Assembly: GCA_938049225.1 (NCBI GenBank)
Contig: CALICM010000034.1
Span: 1-49,066, forward strand
DNA from: an uncultured Paracoccaceae bacterium
GTDB lineage: Bacteria > Pseudomonadota > Alphaproteobacteria > Rhodobacterales > Rhodobacteraceae
DNA length: 49,066 nt
Direction of reading: 5' to 3'
Positions 1-7,788 of this stretch are shown piece by piece (within the stretch, counting starts at the first letter, position 1; each line of letters opens with the position of its first letter). Both the position numbers and the translations under genes were made by a program. Under the pieces are notes generated by a model, which saw only the letters and a list, made by a program, of their open reading frames with translations, was not told where the DNA came from and searched no databases.

Positions 1-856
1 GGACGGGTTCGTACATGGCTTTGCGTTTCTTGTTCTCGTCCTCAGCACCGAGAGAGGCAGAAGGCAACATTCCGAGCGACCCGGTGAGCATGGCGGCACA
101 GTCGGAAAGGATATCGCCAAACAGGTTGTCGGTGACGATCACGTCGAACTGTTTTGGCGCCCGCACGAGCTGCATCGCGCAGTTGTCGGCGTACATATGG
201 CTGAGTTCCACGTCCGGATATTCGGGGGCGAGCTTGGTGACTTCTTCGCGCCACAGAACGCCCGACTCCATGACGTTGGCTTTTTCCATCGAGCACAATT
301 TGTTCGACCGCTTCCGCGCCAGCTGAAAGGCGGAACGCGCGACCCGCTCGATCTCGCTTTCCGTATAGCGCTGGGTGTTGATCCCCACCCGCTCGTTGCC
401 CTCGTGGATGATCCCGCGCGGTTCGCCGAAGTAAACACCCGAGGTCAACTCGCGTACGATCATGATGTCCAAACCAGCCACCACATCCTTCTTCAGGCTG
501 CTGAAATCGGCCAGTGCATCAAAGCACTGTGCGGGGCGCAGGTTGGCAAACAGGTCCATCTCTTTGCGCAGACGCAGCAGGCCGCGCTCGGGCTTTATGC
601 TGAAATCCAGATCATCGTATTGCGGGCCCCCCACAGCGCCCAGCAACACCGCATCGACCTCCTGCGCGTGGGCCATCGTGGCGTCGGCCAGGGGTGTGCC
701 ATGGGCGTCATAGGCAGCGCCACCCACCAGATCCTCGCTAACCTCAAAATTCAGCCCATGGGCCGTGCCGCACCAAGCGATGACCTTGCGCACCTCGGTC
801 ATCACTTCAGGGCCAATGCCATCGCCGGGCAGAATAAGGAGGGAGGGGTTGGTCAT
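1..856 (-). CDS. leuB: 3-isopropylmalate dehydrogenase (5' part, runs off the left edge)
   Basis: Third step of leucine synthesis: NAD-dependent oxidation and decarboxylation of 3-isopropylmalate to 2-oxoisocaproate by a cytoplasmic dimer. The ATG at 856 opens with [18 protein letters not shown], the N-terminal hallmark of the isocitrate/isopropylmalate dehydrogenase family. Further in are [10 protein letters not shown], the [13 protein letters not shown] stretch and [14 protein letters not shown], which carries the metal-binding aspartates. About 285 codons are visible and the family is usually near 365, so roughly 80 C-terminal residues lie outside the window; the reading frame is open to base 1. 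It lies downstream of the polyol transporter operon on the same strand, separated by about 130 bases, and there is no functional link to it. Identification is firm. Confidence 0.95.
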   Translation of the reverse strand, partial: MTNPSLLILPGDGIGPEVMTEVRKVIAWCGTAHGLNFEVSEDLVGGAAYDAHGTPLADATMAHAQEVDAVLLGAVGGPQYDDLDFSIKPERGLLRLRKEMDLFANLRPAQCFDALADFSSLKKDVVAGLDIMIVRELTSGVYFGEPRGIIHEGNERVGINTQRYTESEIERVARSAFQLARKRSNKLCSMEKANVMESGVLWREEVTKLAPEYPDVELSHMYADNCAMQLVRAPKQFDVIVTDNLFGDILSDCAAMLTGSLGMLPSASLGAEDENKKRKAMYEPV

Positions 857-987
857 GTGGGCGCTCGCTTAGCTGGGGTCTATTGATGTGTTGCGTATCC
901 GGGTTGGACAGCCAGGTCAAACCATCCGCCGTGCCGATTAAAGCCGAAACGCTATAGGACGGATTTAGTGCCTATCCCACCAAAGGG

Positions 988-1386
988 TCACACTTTCCAG
1001 AAACAGAACGCGCCCCAGGCAATTGCCAAGCCTAGTGGCACCCAAAGCGGCGTTCCGACCAACCCCAGCCAGGCCAGAAAGATATAGGCCGAGCCCAGAA
1101 GCCAGATAAACAGGCGGTCGCCACGGGTTGTGGCCAGCCCCAGAATGCCGTCGCGTGGGGCGCCACCGGGGCGGCGCCATTCCAGCAGGCCCATGACCGC
1201 GATGGCGGCGAAGATGAAGACAAAGAACGCCAGCGTCGCGGGCGTCCACGCCATCCAAAACCCCGAGAACATAGGGTCGGTCCAGGAGAAGCCTTTCTCC
1301 TCCTGTGCTTTGCCGACATTCCCCCAGCCCGCCTGTTGGGCCCAGGCGGGGCCTGCCATCAGTGAAAGTGCGATCGTCCAGCGCAT
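988..1386 (-). CDS. DUF2160 small membrane protein of a polyol ABC transporter (GlpU-like)
   Basis: A protein of 132 residues with an apparent N-terminal signal or first membrane segment (MRWTIALSLMAGPAWA) and two or three further hydrophobic segments (FFVFIFAAIAVMGLL, LFIWLLGSAYIFLAWLGLV, WVPLGLAIAWGAFCFW). It matches the DUF2160 family that accompanies glycerol-type CUT1 transporters; in Rhizobium the corresponding gene is glpU, whose role is not defined. The ATG at 1386 is preferred over an in-frame start at 1407 because it is preceded by GGGGAGGG and leaves a 1-base gap to the glpQ stop, while the longer form would overlap glpQ. Last gene of the operon. Function beyond association with the permease is unknown. 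Confidence 0.85.
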   Translation of the reverse strand: MRWTIALSLMAGPAWAQQAGWGNVGKAQEEKGFSWTDPMFSGFWMAWTPATLAFFVFIFAAIAVMGLLEWRRPGGAPRDGILGLATTRGDRLFIWLLGSAYIFLAWLGLVGTPLWVPLGLAIAWGAFCFWKV

Positions 1387-1387
1387 C

Positions 1388-2185
1388 TCAAACCCTCCCC
1401 AGGGCAAAGCCCTTGGCGATGTAGTTGCGCACGAAATAGATCACGATCGCACCTGGAATGATCGTCAGCACCCCAGCGGCGGCCAGCAGACCCAGCTCGT
1501 AACCGGCGCTTGAGGCGGTGCGGGTCATGGTCGCGGCGATGGGCTTCGCCTCGACCGCCGTCAGGGTCTTGGCCAGCAGCAACTCGACCCAGGAAAACAT
1601 GAAGCAGAAGAAGGCAGCGACGCCGATGCCCGCCTTGATGGTCGGGACGAATATTTGGGTGAAGAAGCGCGGGAAGGAGTAGCCGTCGACATAGGCCGTT
1701 TCGTCCAACTCCTTGGGGACGCCGGACATGAAGCCCTCAAGGATCCAGACGGCCAGCGGGATGTTGAACAGGCAGTGCGCCAGGGCCACGGCCAGATGGG
1801 TGTCGAACAAACCTACTGCTGAGTATAGTTGGAAAAACGGCAGGGCAAAAACCGCCGCCGGGGCCATACGGTTGGTAAGCAGCCAGAAGAACAGGTGTTT
1901 ATCGCCCAGGAAAGTGTAGCGCGAAAACGCATAGGCGGCGGGCAGGGCCACCGCCAGTGAGATCACCGTGTTGATCGACACGTAGAGGATCGAGTTGATA
2001 TAGCCCCAATACCAGGTCGGATCGGTGAAGATCACCTTGTAGTTTTCCAGTGTCCAAACCTGGGGGAACAGGCTGAACCCGCCCAGGATCTCGTTCGTGG
2101 TCTTGAAGCTCATCGCGACCAGCCAATAGATCGGCAGCAGCAGAAACAGGATGTAAAGGATCGGCACCAGCGCGCGGAGTTTCAT
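1388..2185 (-). CDS. glpQ: Polyol (glycerol-type) ABC transporter permease
   Basis: Inner-membrane permease of 265 residues, type-I importer fold (binding-protein-dependent transport family, MalG/UgpE side). It shows an N-terminal membrane segment (ILYILFLLLPIYWLVAMSF) followed by the LFPQVWTLENYKVIF periplasmic stretch typical of CUT1 second permeases, then further membrane helices. The cytoplasmic EAA loop near residues 165-190 (ELDETAYVDGYSFPRFF) contacts the ATPase. Its ATG overlaps the stop of the upstream 44-codon gene (ATGA at 2182-2185), so translation is probably coupled. Substrate is inferred from similarity to the Rhizobium glpQ set, not from the permease itself; another polyol is possible. 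Confidence 0.88.
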   Translation of the reverse strand: MKLRALVPILYILFLLLPIYWLVAMSFKTTNEILGGFSLFPQVWTLENYKVIFTDPTWYWGYINSILYVSINTVISLAVALPAAYAFSRYTFLGDKHLFFWLLTNRMAPAAVFALPFFQLYSAVGLFDTHLAVALAHCLFNIPLAVWILEGFMSGVPKELDETAYVDGYSFPRFFTQIFVPTIKAGIGVAAFFCFMFSWVELLLAKTLTAVEAKPIAATMTRTASSAGYELGLLAAAGVLTIIPGAIVIYFVRNYIAKGFALGRV

Positions 2186-2316
2186 GTGAGCATGCCTTTC
2201 TCAAGCCAGACCATCCCGGCCGAGGCCAGGCCCGCTAGCGCATAGATCACCAGGCGCGTGCGCCGATAGCCGCAGCTGGTCAGGGCGATCAGGGCATCTG
2301 CGGGATGGCGGCTCAT
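2182..2316 (-). CDS. 44-residue predicted membrane peptide between the two permease genes
   Basis: A short gene read on the minus strand from the ATG at 2316 to a TGA ending at 2182. Its start overlaps the glpP stop (ATGA, 2313-2316) and its stop overlaps the glpQ start (ATGA, 2182-2185), so it fills the whole space between the permeases with no spare base. A Shine-Dalgarno AAGGACG lies about 6 bases upstream of the ATG. The product starts MSRHPADALIALTSC, has a basic stretch (YRRTR) and then one hydrophobic segment (LVIYALAGLASAGMVWL) ending EKGMLT, consistent with a single-pass membrane peptide with the basic side cytoplasmic. I recognise no family. Role as a transporter accessory subunit or coupling peptide is inference from position; double coupling makes a real gene likely. 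Confidence 0.72.
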   Translation of the reverse strand: MSRHPADALIALTSCGYRRTRLVIYALAGLASAGMVWLEKGMLT

Positions 2317-3173
2317 GGTTCGTCCTTTGTCATAACTGTGTAGAAGACCCAGCTGACCAGCAAGGTGACCAGGAAATAGATCAAGCTCATCGCGGCGGCG
2401 GGGCCCAGGTCAAACTGGCCCAGCGCGGTTTTGACCAGGTCGATGGAGAGCAGAGTTGTTGAGTTTCCAGGACCGCCGCCGGTGAGAACGAAAACCTCGG
2501 TATAAATGTTGAAACTGTCCATGAAGCGCAGCAGAATCGCGATGGTCAGCACCCGTTTCATCTTGGGCAGTTGGATATAGCGAAAGACCGACCAGTTGGA
2601 CGCACCGTCGATTTTGGCCGCCTGGTAATAGGCGTCAGGGATCGAGATCAGCCCGGCATAGGCCAAAAGCACCACCAGCGAGGTCCAGTGCCAGACATCC
2701 ATCACGATGATGGTGATCCAGGCCGCCAGGGGGCTTTGGGTCATGTTATAGTTGATGCCCAGCACCTCGTTCAGCGTGTATCCGGCCAGGCCGATGTCGG
2801 GCAGGGTAAAGATGTTCCACATCGCGCCGACGACATTCCAGGGGATCAACAGCGGCAGGGCCATCAGCACCAGACAGACAGGCACCCAGAAGCCCTTGCG
2901 TGGCATGGCAAGCGCGATGGCGACGCCTAGGGGAACCTCGATGATCAGGATGAGGAAAGTAAACAGCAACTGCCGCCCCAAGGCGGCGTGGAAGCGTTCC
3001 GACCGTAGAACATCCTCGAACCAGCCAACGCCGTGCCAGAAGAAAAGGTTGTCGCCAAAGGTCTCTTGCACCGAATAATTGACCACAGTCATGAGTGGGA
3101 CAAGCGCGTTAAAGGCGACCAGCAGCAAGACCGGCAGGACGAAGAACCAGGCGCGTTGGTTGACGGTTTTCAT
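2313..3173 (-). CDS. glpP: Polyol (glycerol-type) ABC transporter permease
   Basis: Inner-membrane permease of 286 residues, MalF/UgpA side of a CUT1 importer. The N-terminal membrane segment (WFFVLPVLLLVAFNALVPL) is followed by the periplasmic YSVQETFGDN region, then five more predicted helices. The EAA loop near residues 180-205 (YYQAAKIDGASNWSVFRYI) is well conserved, and the VLTGGGPGNST stretch after it is typical of the family. The ATG at 3173 is preceded by AGGACG. It pairs with glpQ to form the pore, with GlpS/GlpT as motors and GlpV as binding protein. A hairpin repeat occupies the 79-base gap to glpT upstream, unlike the tight overlaps elsewhere in this operon. Confidence 0.9.
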   Translation of the reverse strand: MKTVNQRAWFFVLPVLLLVAFNALVPLMTVVNYSVQETFGDNLFFWHGVGWFEDVLRSERFHAALGRQLLFTFLILIIEVPLGVAIALAMPRKGFWVPVCLVLMALPLLIPWNVVGAMWNIFTLPDIGLAGYTLNEVLGINYNMTQSPLAAWITIIVMDVWHWTSLVVLLAYAGLISIPDAYYQAAKIDGASNWSVFRYIQLPKMKRVLTIAILLRFMDSFNIYTEVFVLTGGGPGNSTTLLSIDLVKTALGQFDLGPAAAMSLIYFLVTLLVSWVFYTVMTKDEP

Positions 3174-3197
3174 ATGTCGTCCTGGGCGTTGAGGGCG

Positions 3198-3248
3198 GAG
3201 CGAGGGGCCAGCCCCTCGCGCTCCCCGGGATATTTGTGGAACAAAGTG
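3198..3248. repeat. Dispersed hairpin repeat, copy A (between glpT and glpP)
   Basis: A 51-base unit with a GC-rich hairpin (GCGAGGGGC / GCCCCTCGC) followed by CCGGGATATTT and ending ACAAAGTG. The reverse complement of 38391-38441 is nearly identical over its whole length (a few mismatches), and its ATATCC/ACTTTGT half recurs at 25338-25431. It lies in the intercistronic gap of the transporter operon. Likely a REP-like element that could modulate mRNA stability or transcription read-through; this role is inferred. Confidence 0.75.
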
Positions 3249-3252
3249 AGGG

Positions 3253-4326
3253 TCATGACGCGTCCTCGGTCGTCAGCCAGCCATCGGTGTAGACGCGGGT
3301 TTGGTTCTGGGCAAAAGCCAGGTGGACGGTGTCGCCCTGGGCGGGGGCGGTGTCCTCGACCACGGCGTTAATTGTGTGATCGCCAGCGCGGGCCTCGACC
3401 ACCATATGGCGGCCCAGGTCAGCCGCTTTGTGGACGGTGGCGGGGATGCCAGCGTCGGCCAGCGTGACATATTCAGGGCGGATCCCCAGTTCGGTCCGGC
3501 CGGTGGTCGCTTTGGTCGGGCCCGCCAGGGAGACAGGAGCGCCCTGAAAGAAGGCAGCGCCGTCGCGCATCTCGCACGGCAGCACATTCATGCCGGGTGA
3601 GCCGATGAAATGGCCCACGAAGGTATGGGCGGGGCGCTCGAACAGCTCGACAGGCGTACCGATCTGAACAACTTCGCCATCCTGCATGACCACGACCTGA
3701 TCGGCAAAGGTCAGCGCCTCGGTCTGGTCGTGGGTCACATAGATCATCGTGACCGCGACCTTTTGGTGGAGCTCCTTTAGCTTGGAACGCAGTTTCCACT
3801 TCAGTGCTGGGTCGATCACCGTCAGCGGCTCGTCGAACATCACCACGTTGACGTCGTCGCGCACCAGGCCCCGGCCCATCGAGATCTTTTGTTTGGCGTC
3901 AGGGGTCAGACCCGCCGCGCGCCTTTTCAGCACATCGTCCAGTTCAAGCATTACCGCGATCTCGCGAACCCGTGCGTCCACGCGCTGAGCCGCGACGCCG
4001 CGATTGCGCAGCGGGAAGGCCAGATTGTCGTAGACGGTCATCGTGTCGTAGATGACTGGGAACTGAAAAACCTGCGCGATGTTGCGTTGATCGGGCGGCA
4101 GATGGGTGACGTCCTTGCCATCGAACAAGACCTTACCCTGACTGGGCACTAGTAGCCCAGAGATGATGTTCAGCAAGGTGGATTTGCCGCAGCCCGAAGG
4201 CCCCAGCAGCGCATAGGCGCCACCATCGGTCCAGTCGAGGTCGATCTGCTTGAGCGCGTAGTCCTGCGGGCCCGCCGGGTTGGGCATATAGCTGTGACGC
4301 AGGTCCTGAAGCGTGATCTTAGCCAT
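3253..4326 (-). CDS. glpT: Polyol ABC transporter ATPase with degenerate signature motif
   Basis: Cytoplasmic ATPase of 357 residues. Walker A GPSGCGKST lies at 42-50, Q-loop VFQFP near 87-90, Walker B VVMFDE near 161-166 and the switch histidine in YVTHDQTEA (H199). The C-terminal third is the MalK-like regulatory (OB/TOBE) domain. The ABC signature LSGGQ is replaced by LTPDAKQ at about 140-146, so this subunit contributes an intact Walker/His half-site but a defective signature. Its partner GlpS has the reverse pattern. Start ATG at 4326 overlaps the end of glpS by 8 bases. Family comparison points to GlpT of the Rhizobium glycerol transporter; whether the altered signature is general in that family I cannot check here. 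Confidence 0.9.
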   Translation of the reverse strand: MAKITLQDLRHSYMPNPAGPQDYALKQIDLDWTDGGAYALLGPSGCGKSTLLNIISGLLVPSQGKVLFDGKDVTHLPPDQRNIAQVFQFPVIYDTMTVYDNLAFPLRNRGVAAQRVDARVREIAVMLELDDVLKRRAAGLTPDAKQKISMGRGLVRDDVNVVMFDEPLTVIDPALKWKLRSKLKELHQKVAVTMIYVTHDQTEALTFADQVVVMQDGEVVQIGTPVELFERPAHTFVGHFIGSPGMNVLPCEMRDGAAFFQGAPVSLAGPTKATTGRTELGIRPEYVTLADAGIPATVHKAADLGRHMVVEARAGDHTINAVVEDTAPAQGDTVHLAFAQNQTRVYTDGWLTTEDAS

Positions 4327-5401
4327 GGGCGGTCCCCTTTGCGGCCAGGGCGCCGTCTGGGGCGAAGTACAGGCAAGCCTGCGGGATCATATGGAACTCA
4401 TGCGCCTGGCCCAGCGTATAGGGGTGCACGCCAGCCGAAAGCGAAACCCAGTTCTGATCGCCAAGCGCGAAATGGGCCACGCTTTCCGAACCACTCAACT
4501 CGGTGATCAACACCATGCCAGTAACAGGCACAGCAGGGTCGCGGGGTGGGGTCGGGGTTACGTGATGCGGGCGGATGCCAACGGTGTAGGGGCCGTCGGC
4601 CAACCCTGCGGCATCGCCAGTGGCGGCCCAACTGACAGCGCCGTTCAGGCGGAAGCGATCCCCTTCCTTGGTCACCGGTGCTACGTTGATCGGTGGATCC
4701 GAGAAGACCTGCGCCGAGGCGAGGTTTCCGGGGGTTCGGTAGGCCTGGGCGGTGGGACCGAACTGGGTGATCCGCCCCTCGTGCACCAGGGCCGTATGGC
4801 CCCCCAAAAGCAGCGCCTCCGAGGGTTCCGAGGTGGCATAGACGACGATCGCGCCCCGCCCCGCGAACAGGTCGGGCAGTTGGTCGCGCAACTCTTCGCG
4901 CAGCTTGTAGTCCAGGTTGGCCAAGGGTTCGTCCAGGAACACCGCCTTACTTTCTTTGACAATCGCACGGGCCAGTGCCGTGCGCTGCTGCTGCCCGCCT
5001 GACAGTTCTTGCGGGCGGCGGTTCAGCATTGGGCGCAGTTGCAGGATATCGGCGGCTTCCTCGACGCGGCCGGCGATCTCCGACTTCGGCACGCCTGCGA
5101 CCCTGAGCGGCGAGGCGATGTTCTCGAATACGCTCAAATGCGGGTAGTTGACGAAGAACTGGTGCACCAGGCTGATGTTGCGTTTCTGTGGGCTCATGCC
5201 GGTGACATTCTGGCCGTCCATCCAGACCGTGCCGCTGGTGGGCTTTTCAAGGCCGGACATCAGGCGGATCAGGCTGCTTTTCCCGGCGTTGGTCGCGCCT
5301 AGCAGCACGTTGAAACCACCGGGCTCAAGGGCCAGCGACGTCTCATGGACATGCATCTCCACGCCAACACGTTTGGTCACGGAGCGGAGTTCTAGGCTCA
5401 T
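4319..5401 (-). CDS. glpS: Polyol ABC transporter ATPase lacking the switch histidine
   Basis: Cytoplasmic ATPase of 360 residues from the ATG at 5401 (MSLELRSVTKRVG); a longer in-frame form from 5440 or a TTG at 5455 would start inside the intercistronic hairpin, so the shorter one is preferred. Walker A is GATNAGKSS (35-43), Q-loop LVHQFF (about 79-82), signature LSGGQQQ intact at 133-139, Walker B VFLDE (154-158). The H-loop reads YATSEPSEAL, with Ser191 where canonical importers have THDQ and the catalytic histidine. The C-terminal domain is TOBE-like. With GlpT it would form an asymmetric heterodimer under GlpP/GlpQ. Assignment to the GlpS family is by order, length and sequence pattern. 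Confidence 0.9.
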   Translation of the reverse strand: MSLELRSVTKRVGVEMHVHETSLALEPGGFNVLLGATNAGKSSLIRLMSGLEKPTSGTVWMDGQNVTGMSPQKRNISLVHQFFVNYPHLSVFENIASPLRVAGVPKSEIAGRVEEAADILQLRPMLNRRPQELSGGQQQRTALARAIVKESKAVFLDEPLANLDYKLREELRDQLPDLFAGRGAIVVYATSEPSEALLLGGHTALVHEGRITQFGPTAQAYRTPGNLASAQVFSDPPINVAPVTKEGDRFRLNGAVSWAATGDAAGLADGPYTVGIRPHHVTPTPPRDPAVPVTGMVLITELSGSESVAHFALGDQNWVSLSAGVHPYTLGQAHEFHMIPQACLYFAPDGALAAKGTAHG

Positions 5402-5424
5402 GTGAGGGTTTTCCCTTACAGGGG

Positions 5425-5454
5425 TGCCGGGGCCCGGCATAAGGGGCCCCGGCA
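5425..5454 (-). promoter_or_regulatory. Intercistronic stem-loop after the binding-protein gene
   Basis: A perfect 11-bp inverted repeat (arms 5425-5435 and 5444-5454, core GCCGGGGCCC) with an 8-base loop, directly downstream of the glpV stop. There is no following U-run, so it is unlikely to be a full terminator. Hairpins at this spot usually protect the 3' end of the binding-protein mRNA and lower expression of the downstream membrane genes; that role is inferred. Confidence 0.7.
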
Positions 5455-5466
5455 AGTATTAAACGC

Positions 5467-7206
5467 TTACTGCGCGGCCCAGCGGGCCACCAGATCATCG
5501 TAGTTGACGGTCTGACCCTGCGGCTTCTCGTTTTCGAGCTTGGCCTTGGGGGCACCGGGCTGGGACAGCCAGTATTCGGCATCCTGCTCGTCGTTCAGAC
5601 GCGGACCGCAGCCGCCATAGACATTCGCCGCCTCGTCAGCCTGCTGCATGCGGGCCATGGTGATATCCATCTCCTCGGCCAGACGATCCATCGCCTCTTG
5701 CGGGCTGAACGCACCTGAGTTCACGTCACCGATCTGCTGCCACCAGATCTGGGCCAGCTTGGGGTAGTCCGGCACGTTGATGCCAGTTGGTGACCAAGCC
5801 ACCCGGTCGGGCGAGCGGTAGAACTCAACCAGACCACCAAGCTTGGGCGCACGCTCGGTGAAGCTTTCGTGGTTGACCGAGCTGTCGCGGATGAAGGTCA
5901 GACCCACATGGGACTTGCGCACATCCACCGTCTTGGAGGTGACAAACTGCGCGTAGAGCCACGCTGCCTTGGCGCGATCCACAGGCGTGGAGTTCAGGAT
6001 CGTCCACGAGCCCACGTCCTGATAGCCGACCTTCTGGCCTTCGGTCCAATAGGGGCCGTGCGGGCTGGGCGCCATCCGCCACAGCGGCGTGCCCTCGTCG
6101 TCCACGGTGTTGTTGCCCTCGGACTTGGGCTTGACCATGTCGGCGGTAAAGGCTGTGTACCAGAAGATCTGCTGTGCCACGTTGCGTTGGGAAAGTGCGG
6201 GCAGCGACTGATAGAAGTCATAGCTGGCCGCGGCAGGCGGCGCATAGTTCCGCAGCCACTCGTCCCATTTGCGGATCGCATAAACCGCCGCCGGGCCGTT
6301 GGCGGCCCCACCGCGCGACACGCTGGCCCCAACGGGGTTACAGGTCCCGGCTTCCATGCGGATGCCCCATTCATCGACGGGAATGCCGTTGGGCTCGCCC
6401 ACATCGCCGGCACCAGCCATCGACAGCCAGGCGTCGGTCATGCGCCAGCCCAGATCGGGTGCGCGCTTGCCGTAGTCCATATGGCCATAGACAGTCACGC
6501 CGTCGATGGTCTGCACGTCCTTCGAGAAGAACTCGGCGATATCCTCGTAGGCCGACCAGTTGACGGGCACGCCCAGGTCATAGCCGTACTTCTCTTTGAA
6601 CGCCGTCTTGTTGGCCTCATCGTCGAACCAGTCCTTGCGGAACCAATAGAGGTTCGCGAACTGCTGATCCGGCAACTGATAGAGGTTACCATCGGGTCCA
6701 GTCGTGAACTGCAGACCCATGAAGTCGTCCAGATCCAGCGTCGGGCTGGTCACATCGGCGAAATCGCCCGCCATCATCTCGGTCAGGTTATAGGCCAGCT
6801 GCAGGCGCGAGTGGGTGCCGATCAGGTCGCTGTCATTGACATAGGCGTCATAGAGGTTGCGCTTGGTCTGCATCTGGGTTTGCACGGCCTGCACGACCTC
6901 GCCCTCGCCCAGGATCTGGTGGTTCACCTTGATGCCGGTGATCTCCTCAAACGCCTTGGTCAGCGTCTCGGACTCGTAGCTGTGCGTGGGGATCCCCTCG
7001 GACAGCACGTTGATCTCCATCCCGCTGAACGGGGCGGCCGCGTCGATGAACCACTTCATCTCGGCCATTTGTTCATCTTTGCTCAGGGTCGAGGGCTGAA
7101 ACTCCTCGTCGATCCATTTTTGCGCGGCGGCCTCGTCGGCCATCGCCATGGGCGACGCGCTTATGATTGCCAGCGCCGCAGCGGCTGACAGCAGATGTTT
7201 GTGCAT
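5467..7206 (-). CDS. glpV: Polyol (glycerol-type) ABC transporter substrate-binding protein
   Basis: Periplasmic binding protein of 579 residues, the unusually long size class of the GlpV family (ordinary CUT1 binding proteins are near 420). The N-terminus MHKHLLSAAAALAIISASPMA, ending in AMADEAA, is a signal peptide, cleavage probably after MAMA. The mature part has the type-1 extracellular solute-binding fold, and the C-terminus carries VYGGCGPRLNDEQDAEYWL and the PKAKLENEKPQGQ tail seen in GlpV proteins. The start is supported by AGGGAGGAT immediately upstream of the ATG. It is the first gene of the transporter operon, which has no glpD, glpK or glpR within the window, so glycerol is the best guess and other polyols stay open. 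allA ends only 60 bases upstream on the same strand. Confidence 0.9.
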   Translation of the reverse strand: MHKHLLSAAAALAIISASPMAMADEAAAQKWIDEEFQPSTLSKDEQMAEMKWFIDAAAPFSGMEINVLSEGIPTHSYESETLTKAFEEITGIKVNHQILGEGEVVQAVQTQMQTKRNLYDAYVNDSDLIGTHSRLQLAYNLTEMMAGDFADVTSPTLDLDDFMGLQFTTGPDGNLYQLPDQQFANLYWFRKDWFDDEANKTAFKEKYGYDLGVPVNWSAYEDIAEFFSKDVQTIDGVTVYGHMDYGKRAPDLGWRMTDAWLSMAGAGDVGEPNGIPVDEWGIRMEAGTCNPVGASVSRGGAANGPAAVYAIRKWDEWLRNYAPPAAASYDFYQSLPALSQRNVAQQIFWYTAFTADMVKPKSEGNNTVDDEGTPLWRMAPSPHGPYWTEGQKVGYQDVGSWTILNSTPVDRAKAAWLYAQFVTSKTVDVRKSHVGLTFIRDSSVNHESFTERAPKLGGLVEFYRSPDRVAWSPTGINVPDYPKLAQIWWQQIGDVNSGAFSPQEAMDRLAEEMDITMARMQQADEAANVYGGCGPRLNDEQDAEYWLSQPGAPKAKLENEKPQGQTVNYDDLVARWAAQ

Positions 7207-7266
7207 CCTATCCTCCCTAGTATTCCAACAGCCGCATCTGGGTGCGGTTGGCGGAGTGTCGGGGGA

Positions 7267-7788
7267 TTACCCAGTGCTGTCAATGGGGGCGAGGGCCTCG
7301 TCAGCAAGTATCGTCACCGGTTCGGGCAGCCAATACTCCTCAAGATTGTCGCCCGCGCCAATACGGTCGACAACCGCGAACAGACCGGGCGCCGCCAAAG
7401 GCGTCAGCACCCCGTGCCAGGTGCCGGGATGGTAGTTCACGCCCTGGCCGGGTGCCGTCAGAAATGCCAGCGGCGTGCCAGGTATCCCGTGTTGCTCGGG
7501 CGCGACAATCACCAAAAAAGGGGCCTGCGTCATGGGCAGGAACGCTTGCGCGCCCAGCGGATGGCGCTCCAGCAGATCCAGCGTATAGGGAAAGCGCCTA
7601 GGGCGGGCATCGAACAGGCTGATCCCGGCCTGCCCCCCCTCAAAAAAAGCCAGCTGCGCCAGATCGTGATAGCGTTGGCAGTTGCCTTGGTTGATCGTGA
7701 TCCCGGACGCATCCGGCACCTCGATCACATCGCCAAAGGGGGCGAAGACCCCGGTCGTAAGGGGTTGGGTGCGAACCGTGGCGGTCAT
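7267..7788 (-). CDS. allA: Ureidoglycolate lyase
   Basis: Cytoplasmic enzyme of 173 residues that splits ureidoglycolate into glyoxylate and urea, the last step of allantoate use via allantoicase. Family features are APFGDVIEV near the N-terminus, NQGNCQRYHDL, the SLFDARPR stretch, RHPLGAQAFLPM, and the cupin motif YHPGTWHGVLTPL with metal-ligand-type histidines. The ATG at 7788 (MTATVRTQPLT) overlaps the allantoicase stop (ATGA, 7785-7788), so the two are probably translated together; in-frame codons upstream of it lie inside alc and encode no family sequence. Last gene of the minus-strand purine cluster. Confidence is high. Confidence 0.93.
   Translation of the reverse strand: MTATVRTQPLTTGVFAPFGDVIEVPDASGITINQGNCQRYHDLAQLAFFEGGQAGISLFDARPRRFPYTLDLLERHPLGAQAFLPMTQAPFLVIVAPEQHGIPGTPLAFLTAPGQGVNYHPGTWHGVLTPLAAPGLFAVVDRIGAGDNLEEYWLPEPVTILADEALAPIDSTG

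Noticed and set aside
5869-7188. Long open frame on the plus strand (about 440 codons)
   Set aside because: Antisense to glpV, whose signal peptide, ribosome site and family match are clear. The plus-strand translation is rich in His/Arg/Gly without motifs, as expected from third-position GC.
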